64,000 nt of DNA from Narthecium ossifragum (Eukaryota > Streptophyta > Magnoliopsida > Dioscoreales > Nartheciaceae): the NCBI GenBank assembly GCA_963920575.1, contig OY986967.1:6529166-6593165 (forward strand). Reading direction: 5' to 3'. The notes below the pieces were generated by a model that did no database searches, was not told the origin of the DNA, and saw only the letters and a program-made list of their open reading frames with translations. Below, piece after piece: positions 56,857 through 64,000 of this stretch. Position 1 is the first letter of the stretch. Each line of letters starts with the position of its first letter. A program made the translations under genes and the position numbers.

Positions 56857-57604
56857 CATAGCTTGTCTTCGGGATAACCTTAGCACAACCTATCGTCACT
56901 AAGGATATAGTATTTCATCGGGTATTCACAAACCACATTAAAACTATCTTATAGATCTCTACCATCAATCACCGAAATCATGTACGCCTAAAAATACGTC
57001 AAGGAACTCTGTTCCCTCAACTCTATTAACATTAAAATCAAATCCATAAGATCATGTCTTGAGAATATTACAAGAGTCAAACGAAAGAAGATAGAAAACT
57101 ACGCTAGGGTTTTCACGAATAATCCTAAGTATAATAATTAGCAACTCATCTTTTGGATGAACGCCATCGGCTTGGAATAGGAAGCTGTCATCATCCGCAT
57201 CCTCACCGTCTTCTTTTTCTTTCTCCAAAGATAGTCGAAAAGATGAAAAATTCGGATTGAATAGCCCTATTTATAAGAGAACTCCCGAAATTAGAGTTTG
57301 AGTTGAGTTGGACTTCTGTTATAACTCGAATTTCCTAAATTAATTCGGGCAGTCTAATTCCGAGCACAACTGGGTCCAATCCATTCGGAATCTGAAACTT
57401 TGGCCAACACAAAAGTTGTATACTAGGAAGTTCGCTGTCATATCCCGATTATTTCATAATATTTAGACTTATCGAGAATATTTGACTAATATTCATCTGA
57501 ATGTCAACAGACCAGTTTTCCAGCAGCTATATATCTTTATCTTCTTCAAAACTGGTATTAATATGTCAGGAAGCTCACAAAGTGTCCAACATGAAAGTCT
57601 TCGC

Positions 57605-58508
57605 TTTGTCATGAAGGATCTTTGATTCATAGGTTGGTTCATCCGTCTATAAAACTGACGCAACCCCCTTTCTTTACCTTTTTTGAAATCCGCCGTTCGT
57701 GAGCTTAGATCTGGCGAGATTTTGGAGGAGATTGAGGGAGAACCTAGGCTCAGCAGCGCGGATTGAAGCTGCTTTTGTCTCGATAGGGATGCTACATGCT
57801 TGTTCTTAGGGCAACATGGCTGGCCCATGCATGATCGATCTTCTGGTCGAAGAAGATCGATCTTTTGCTTGGCGGCATGGCCGAGGTCCTTGGTCACGAG
57901 GGTGATCGATCTTCCTGGAGGGGCTTGATAGGGATGGAACTACTTATTTGCTAAGAAGATAGGATCGATCCGTTTGGTCGCAGGGAGGTGTTTTCGTCGG
58001 CTTTTGCTCGTGGGGCTTAGTATGTGCGGTTTTCTTTACCGCTTTATAACTTGTACGTACCTTTGAGCATGTTAGTCCCATAATGAGGGGTAGTGGTGAA
58101 CCGGGAGAGTGATGACTGATAGGATGTGTAGATAGCATGTTGTATTGTTAGACGTATTTGCCGGGGTTGCTTCCCGTAACATGATGTTCTTTTGTGGACT
58201 GGCTGCAGTTGGTGGGGGTTACCACTGCAGTAGTTCCTTGGCCTGCATGTTGTATTGTTAGCTGTGTTTGCCGGGTTTGTTTTTCCGTAACTTGCTGTTC
58301 TTTTGTGGACTGGCTGCAGTTGGTGGGGTTACCACTACAGCAGTTCCGTAACTTCCGTAATTTTTTAGAATTGTTAATTGAGGGTGTTTAATGAATGCTT
58401 ACGAAAACCAATAGACTAGAGGGAACCCTCGTCAAAATTTCCGCAGTTAAATAGGTTCCGGTTCGCATCCCCCGGCTCGGTTGGGCATTCGCGGGTCGGA
58501 GCGCGATA
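57605..58508 (+). mobile_element. Truncated Tekay-type LTR, plus orientation
   Basis: Homology begins ~40 bp before TATAAAAC (57647) and ends GGAGCGCGATA, a one-base variant of the usual GCGCGACA. Internal deletions make it only ~900 bp. GATCGATC sites occur at 57830-57970. Confidence 0.8.
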
Positions 58509-60491
58509 AAACATTTACATAGTCCTTGAGGGATATCTATAAACAAAACTATCAAGCAGTACGGTAAGATCTGTAGAAACCTCAAACGCCTCTAGAAGTC
58601 GATGCGCCATCAAAAGTTGATCCGCTGGGAGCTACGGTAGCGCTAGCGCCTGCATCTGTAAACCCAGCCCGGGTAGGAGTGAGCACTAAGCTCAGCAGGA
58701 TTCTATACTACGACGCTCACAAAAAGGGAACTACAACTGTGTCGTATCTCTTCCAAGCCTAAGGCATAAAAGCGTTGAGAAAACAACGAACAACCACGAC
58801 AAGAATCACGCCGGTTCTAGGCGCTCCTTAAAGTGTGACCAGATAAAACAACATGAGTTTCAGTGCATCTCCAATGCATCCCAAACCCCAAAACCGATAA
58901 CAAATCGCCTAAGGCGTAACAGTAAAGTAAACCACCTTAAACCTTGGCACAAGAGAAATGCCACGACCTCTAAACCACCAACATTATGATCTATAGCCAT
59001 CTAAGCTAGAACCTCGATAACATCCTATTATTACAATAACAATCTCGCCCTAACCTTGCTACCCAGCCTCGATCCTAAGGCTAGATTCAAGCTGCCTGAG
59101 AGCCTCGGATCGGCGATCAACCCATCGCTTACGTCCTAACCTTTATGCTTCTAGTGCAATCAGATGCATGCAATGCCAAGACACAAATAGAGAGGTAAGA
59201 GCATGCAACATGATGTCACATCAATACACCGGGCTGGGTGCAGCATAAAGCCCGCCAAAGGGTGAACATAGCAATGGTCTAGAGTAAAGCAATTAAACAA
59301 TTAACAATTTATAATCTACACATCCCAAAGGGCATAACACCCCTGGTTCCCCCATATGCTACACGATTAATCGAATTAAAGCAAATGATCTACTACTAAC
59401 ATTGAAAAATCATAACTTTCGATCTAACCGTCCGAATCATGTGAAACTTGATATTACTACTCTGTGACATATCATGAATTACAAATACGAACATCAAATC
59501 AATCAGATCAAGAAAAACCACTTAAATTCATTAATTAAACTGGCTGCTCTGTTCTGCATGGCCTGACCATTTAATTCACAATAGATCATAGATAAATCAG
59601 AAAAATGTGAAACTAGTTGAAATCGAAAGCTAACTAAGAGATATACAACGTTTATGTTTAAGATCAACTGAGATCATGCACATACAACCCAGAAAACAAG
59701 CTAGAACTTAGCTCTTTCTGCTAGAACAGAAATCCGGGAAAATATTTAGGAAAACTTGCTTAAATCCATATGAAATCAAATCCAAATGTTGCAGAACTTC
59801 AATCAGGTCTAAAGCAAGCTAACATATATAATCTAGCATACTTCAATTGAAGAAATAATCAACTAAGAACACAAAAACAAAGCTAAAACATAGAATCCTA
59901 CCTCACTAAGCTAATTCCACGTTTAATCCGCGATTAAACCGTGTAGAAGAGATCTAGAGCAGCTCCCCTACCTCCTAGCAACCTTCCCAAGCCTCTGCAA
60001 CAGCTTCACTTCACGGATCAAAGGAGAGAAGAAGAGAGAAGAAGAAAAGAGAAAACATGGGAGGGTCACGGTTCTTTTATAGACCCGAGTACAACCGATC
60101 GGTCGTACCGATCGGTCGGACTAGGTCGGTTCGCGCCTTTATCCGAACACATCAAAAGTGTGCCGACCTCGAACCCGACCGATTGCTCCCTGGAGCGATC
60201 GATCGGTTTGGGCTGACAGCTGTCCCAAAGAAAGCTTTCGCGCGCCCGAACTCAAATTTTTCGATCCCAAGTTCGCCTAAGGTTATAACAAGCACAATAA
60301 TAAATCATAGAGCTGTGTGTGCACTACGTGGGTGTGAAACCAACCGTCAAGGTGTAATTTTATCAAATTACCCTTGGGGTCCAAAAGCAACAATGCGATC
60401 AAACAGATTGCGCTCAACACGGAAACATGCCAACAAGGAACGGGCACCCGACCTACGCAGTCGAGCCAGGTTAGAGGAGCGGGTCCTCACA
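58509..60491 (-). mobile_element. Tekay-type LTR lacking its terminus at the left
   Basis: It follows the preceding LTR piece in inverted orientation, missing the first ~150 bp (TGTCGCG...). Then come the LTR body with 'cagcccgggtaggagtgagcac', TATA (minus) at 60073-60079, 'accgatcggtcgtaccgatcggtcgg' palindromes at 60095-60122 and 60195-60215 upstream, and the terminus TCCTCACA at 60491. A 300-bp-scale stretch, 59340-59900, is AT-rich and non-coding. Confidence 0.75.
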
Positions 60492-60762
60492 GATCGTCCC
60501 TGGGCTGACAGCTGTCCCAAAACCAGCTGTCACGCCTGAGCCCGGATCTTCCATTCCCAAGCTCGCCTAATGTTCTAACAAGCATATACATCAATCAAAG
60601 GGCCGTCTGTGCACTACGCGGGTGTGAAACCGATCACCAACGCGCAATTTACTAAATTGCCCTTGGGGTCTTCGCGATCAACCCGATTGCGAAACAAGGC
60701 CAAACCGGGTCAGACCCTCGACCTAACGCGGTTGGACCGGGTTGGAGGAACGGATCCTCACA
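60492..60762 (-). repeat. Duplicated LTR terminus
   Basis: A second copy of the last ~270 bp of a related LTR (ctgacagctgtcccaaa ... ggatcctcaca) directly abuts the first terminus at 60491. This is a tandem arrangement that suggests unequal recombination or insertion by one subfamily next to another. Confidence 0.7.
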
Positions 60763-61060
60763 ACCCCAAGTTCTCTATTTATAGCCCAAGGTCGTCTCCT
60801 GTTGGATTAGATCTAGACCGTTCATTTTTTCCAATCAGTAGAGTTGGGATCAATTCCAAGTCGGTTGAGAGCTTACTTGATCTTGGTCTTTGACAGATTG
60901 GGATCGATCCCAAGTAGCTTTGGATCGATCCTAATTGGTTGGTTGAAAGAGCACCTCTGGATGGGGTATTTGGGATCGATCCAGACTGCTCTTTGATCGA
61001 TTTGTACATGTGCATCGAGCAAAGCCAAGAGGTATTGGATCGATCCCAAGGTATAAAATC
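60763..61060 (-). mobile_element. U3 fragment of another LTR with GGGATCGATCCC sites
   Basis: A minus-strand TATA-like 'ctataaatag' at 60773-60783 is followed to the right (upstream on minus) by five GATCGATCC palindromes at 60900-61050. Neither LTR end could be placed. Confidence 0.45.
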
Positions 61061-61442
61061 TTCATTTTCTGCTCTTTTTCGCCTTCTTGGGGGTTCTTAT
61101 TCCTGAAATGTTACAATAAGTTATTAGTAACACATTGCTTGGTTACTAAAAAAGCTAAATCGTGGGGTTAAATTGTGCATATTTTGCGATTTATCAACCG
61201 GCACAGGAGGGATCGTAAGGACCTCGGAAAATGATCCATGGTGACTGATTGGCGATAACGATAGCGTAGGAGGTGGATTGGAGGTTTAAAAATGGAAAGA
61301 AAAAGGAGAAACGAGAAAACAAAAGCGAGAAAAGAGAAAAGAGAAACTGATGGTTGTGGATGCTTTGGCCTTGATCAACAGCAAGGTGGGACATTTGGTT
61401 GTCAGAGCCGGTGGAGGAGGGGGTCTTGGATGCCTTGAGGTT
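61061..61442. other. Anonymous low-complexity stretch
   Basis: It includes a purine-rich run at 61285-61350 (gaaaaggagaaacgagaaaac) that gives spurious ORFs. No gene or repeat was identified. Confidence 0.5.
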
Positions 61443-61901
61443 TGATGTCACAAAAACTTCTAAAAAAATTCTAAAAAAAATTTAATATAAAATATCCCAA
61501 AAACTTCTAAAAAAATTCGGCATGACCCTTGGGCACGGGCACGTGAGATCACTATTACAACCTTTCAATCACTAATAAAACATAATTTTCAACATTTAAT
61601 CACAATTTCATTCATTCACATTTCTTTCATTCATTCATGTACATAGGACTTGTAAACATCAAAATACAAGATATGACAACCCAAATTTACAATATACAAC
61701 TCTTTTTCCAAATTCCAACATATACATGCTTTTCATACATAAATAAAGATGCAGAATACTGAATGACTCCTCTGCACAGTACATGATCTCCATAGGATGC
61801 AGTGGTCTCGGGCCTACTTGCACCAAAAATCGAAAACCTAAACAATGAGCTAAAAAGCCCAGTAGGAGTCACCTGACACACTTTAGGACGCTGGTGTACA
61901 C

Positions 61902-62190
61902 CCACCTATCCTAGTATACTGCCCAAGTATGGTCTGGCTAGTATGGGTAAGTCTTACATGCACAGCACTGCGTCCGGCCGCCAACGCTAGCCCATACCCC
62001 TATAGACTCTATACCCGGCCCCAGTATACTAGTATAGGTAAAACATCCACCTATCCTAGTTTACTGATCCTAGTATGGTCTGGCTAGTCTGGGCAGTCTT
62101 ACATGCACAGCACCGCGTCCGGTCGCCAACACTCACCCAGACCCCTATAGACTCTATACAGGCCTCAGTAAACTAGTATAGGCAACACAC
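61902..62190. repeat. 145 bp tandem duplication
   Basis: The block 'ccacctatcctagt...actagtatagg' is present twice (starts 61902 and 62047) with ~85-90% identity. The inside carries 'tatggtctggctagt' and 'cttacatgcacagcac'. Confidence 0.85.
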
Positions 62191-62199
62191 TCTCAAGTC

Positions 62200-62290
62200 A
62201 AATCCTCAATCAGATCAAATCCTCATATCAGATCCTCAATCAGATCAAATCCTCAATTCAGATCTTCAATCAGATAAAGTCATCAACTTA
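62200..62290. repeat. Minisatellite of 'cagatcaaatcctcaat' units
   Basis: Four to five imperfect 17-20 bp units. Confidence 0.75.
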
Positions 62291-63456
62291 GTCCCTAAAC
62301 TCCCTAGACTCTGGCTAGTCCAGCTACAGGACCTGACTAGACCCAACCATAACCCCAATCCTATCATGTATGCACAAGACAAAGAACACAGCAATCAAGC
62401 AAATAACAATTATTATATATTCATACAATACAAGAAAACATCATATCATAACATATCATACAACCATCACAAGCGAAAAGCATGCCCAACATAGTATTAA
62501 CACAACAACACATCAATCCCAGTACGAGGTAACTCCTACCTTAAAAGGAAAGTCAAAGCGCTCCTTAAGTTCGGGGATCCACGTCATGCTCCGATCATGA
62601 CAGCAGCTCAACCGATCGTCTAAAGCACACAAAGCAAGGACGATCAGGCAGGGCCCTAAAAGGAATTGAAACTACTCGAAATAGATGGCGCTCGAAAAGC
62701 CGGTCGAAACGGCGCGGAAAACGACGAAATCATACATCGAAGGGATCTCGTGCACACAGCGAACAATTAACGTGCACTGTGCGCACAAGGTGCTGGCTAG
62801 CGCACCATGGCAGCAGCTGCGCACCAAGGCAGCAGCTATGCACGCGCACATCATCGCCATCCTCCCCAAGAAGATCGCCGGAGCTCGCGCCGGAGCTCCG
62901 TCGGATCTCCAAATCAAGGTGCTCAATCACCGGGAAGACCACCAGAGGGGAAGAAGCGAAACCGCTCGCTGTCCCTAGCAAGGTTCCCAAGGAAGACCAA
63001 TGGCCACGGCTAGGGAAAAGCCGGCCGGACCTTCGCCGGAATCCATGGCAGGGAGGAGGATCAAGGATCCCCTGCCATGGGAAATGCCCTGACAGGGCTC
63101 GGAGAGAGATGCCCTGGACCACGGGGGTCCTTCCTCGGCGCTGCAGTCACCGAGGGAGGTCCCCGTCGCCGTCCACGACACCTTCTCCGGCGACCCATCG
63201 CCAGAAGACCGCGAAGCTCCCCAAACCCCAACGGAAAAACGACGGAAAATAAGGGAAAACGAAGGGGAGAGAAGCTAGAAACTAACCTAAGCCAAGAAGG
63301 GAGACGAAATCCAATGGAAAGCTGACCGGATCTACCCTTTTTCCCCGGCGATCTCCACCTCTCCTCCCGGTTCTTCCTCCTTTCTTCCCTTCCTTCTCCG
63401 GTGTTGGCGACCTCCTTGCTTCCTCTCCATCTCCCTCCCGATCTCTCTCTCGTTCT

Positions 63457-64000
63457 CAGGGGCGGAACCAGGGGGGGCGAGGGGGGGCGGCCGCCCCCCT
63501 GGCAACGCCGGAGGCCCGGAACCCCCACCCACCCACGTGTCCATCCGCGTAAAAATATCACCAACCTCGTACGTCTCAAAATAAATAAGCGGAGAGATGA
63601 AAAGAATGAAAAAGAAAGCCAACAAGGGGGGTCTGTGAGATCTACGCCACCCCGGAGGTCCCAAATCTGTAATCCCCACTCTATTTATATGAACAGAGCT
63701 ATTATAAATCGTCTCTATCTCTTGTAATGGGTTTCCACTTTCCGAGTATGTTTTTTTTATGACAACAAAGAGCAGGTGCATGTATGTTAATGTTAGGATT
63801 TATAATAGTATGTTAATGTTAGGATTTAAAATCTGTAATCCCCACTCCTCTATTTAATTATTTGTTAATGTTAGGATTTATAATTTATTAGTTTGATTTA
63901 GTTAATTATTTATTTGTTAGGATTTAGTTAATTATTTGATAATTTATAAAATATTTATAATTTATTAGTTTGATTTCTAATTGTCGTATTTTTATTTTTA
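63457..64000 (+). mobile_element. Possible hAT-like transposon left end
   Basis: CAGGGGCGGAACCAGGGGGG is typical of plant hAT (Tip100-like) termini and is followed by a GC-rich subterminal hairpin (ccaggggggg ... cccccctgg, 63468-63502). The body then becomes AT-rich with repeated 'tatgttaatgttaggattta' units (63784-63880). The right end and 8 bp duplication would lie beyond the window. Confidence 0.5.

Larger units (their letters stand above)
50953..57604 (-). mobile_element. Inverted Athila-like remnant (gag end, leader, 5' LTR) with two nested solo LTRs
   Basis: From right to left on the minus strand: LTR 57604-54143 (interrupted by a Tekay solo LTR), a tRNA-Asp type primer site at 54137-54120, leader 54119-53732, a solo LTR of an Athila-like relative (51855-53731), then gag sequence to 50953. 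The LTR here is related to that nested LTR by a long block (57290-57600 versus 52440-52850). Pol and the 3' LTR are gone, cut at the Tekay LTR piece ending at 50952. Confidence 0.8.
61443..63456 (-). mobile_element. Probable LTR of another gypsy-like family, right end not reached
   Basis: It begins TGATGTCACAAAAACTTC with an internal direct repeat (aaaaacttctaaaaaaattc twice). It has the general build of the Tekay-like LTRs: AT-rich, then a GC-rich R-like block at 62640-63440 resembling 46560-46800. No coding motif was found. The call rests on architecture only. Confidence 0.4.

Noticed and set aside
62672..63580. Several GC-rich ORFs of 80-170 codons on both strands
   Set aside because: Arg/Pro/Gly-rich with no recognisable domain and open in several frames at once, as expected for a GC-rich LTR leader.

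Overview
The window is plant nuclear DNA, almost certainly from an angiosperm, and close to 100% of what can be recognised is transposable-element sequence. No intact host gene, tRNA or rRNA gene was found. The GC-rich captured exons (LOB-domain, LRR receptor kinase, CIPK kinase) hint at a monocot, but this is only a leaning.

Region 1 (1-16985) is a three-level nest inside a ~150 bp tandem repeat. A Copia element with only a gag gene (430-16667, + strand, target duplication AGTAG) was invaded by a pol-bearing Copia relative (3910-14820, - strand, duplication TAAAT). That element was then invaded, just after the reverse-transcriptase YVDD motif, by a 1.2 kb Mutator-type element (8434-9627, 9 bp duplication) carrying a piece of a class II LOB-domain gene. 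The inner Copia also has an extra sense-strand ORF between pol and the 3' LTR.

Region 2 (17007-22097) holds a second Mutator-like fragment with pieces of an LRR receptor kinase and a CIPK-type kinase, a LINE ORF1 remnant, an AT-rich stretch without recognisable genes, and what may be the left end of a third Mutator-like element.

Region 3 (22098-37542) is a Ty3/gypsy element with an Athila-type primer site that encodes only a gag-like protein with an unusual His/Asp/Ala-rich repeat tail. Its 5' LTR is split by a degenerate Del/Tekay-type gypsy element (23054-32372, - strand, duplication TACCG). Region 4 (37543-41066) continues the third Mutator-like element: a broken GRF zinc-finger gene facing a broken MURA-type transposase gene, both with GT-AG introns still visible.

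Region 5 (41067-64000) is a mosaic of truncated Tekay LTRs and pol pieces, a Copia pol fragment, an inverted Athila-like remnant containing two solo LTRs, further LTR pieces, and an hAT-like terminus at the right edge.

The signal that no single element explains is a recurring arrangement. Dense arrays of GATCGATC- or GGTCGACC-centred inverted repeats lie immediately upstream of the TATA box in LTRs of at least four otherwise unrelated families (two Copia, one Athila-like, several Tekay-like). One LTR in the same window lacks it. This looks like a convergently acquired or exchanged U3 element and is the main candidate for something undescribed.
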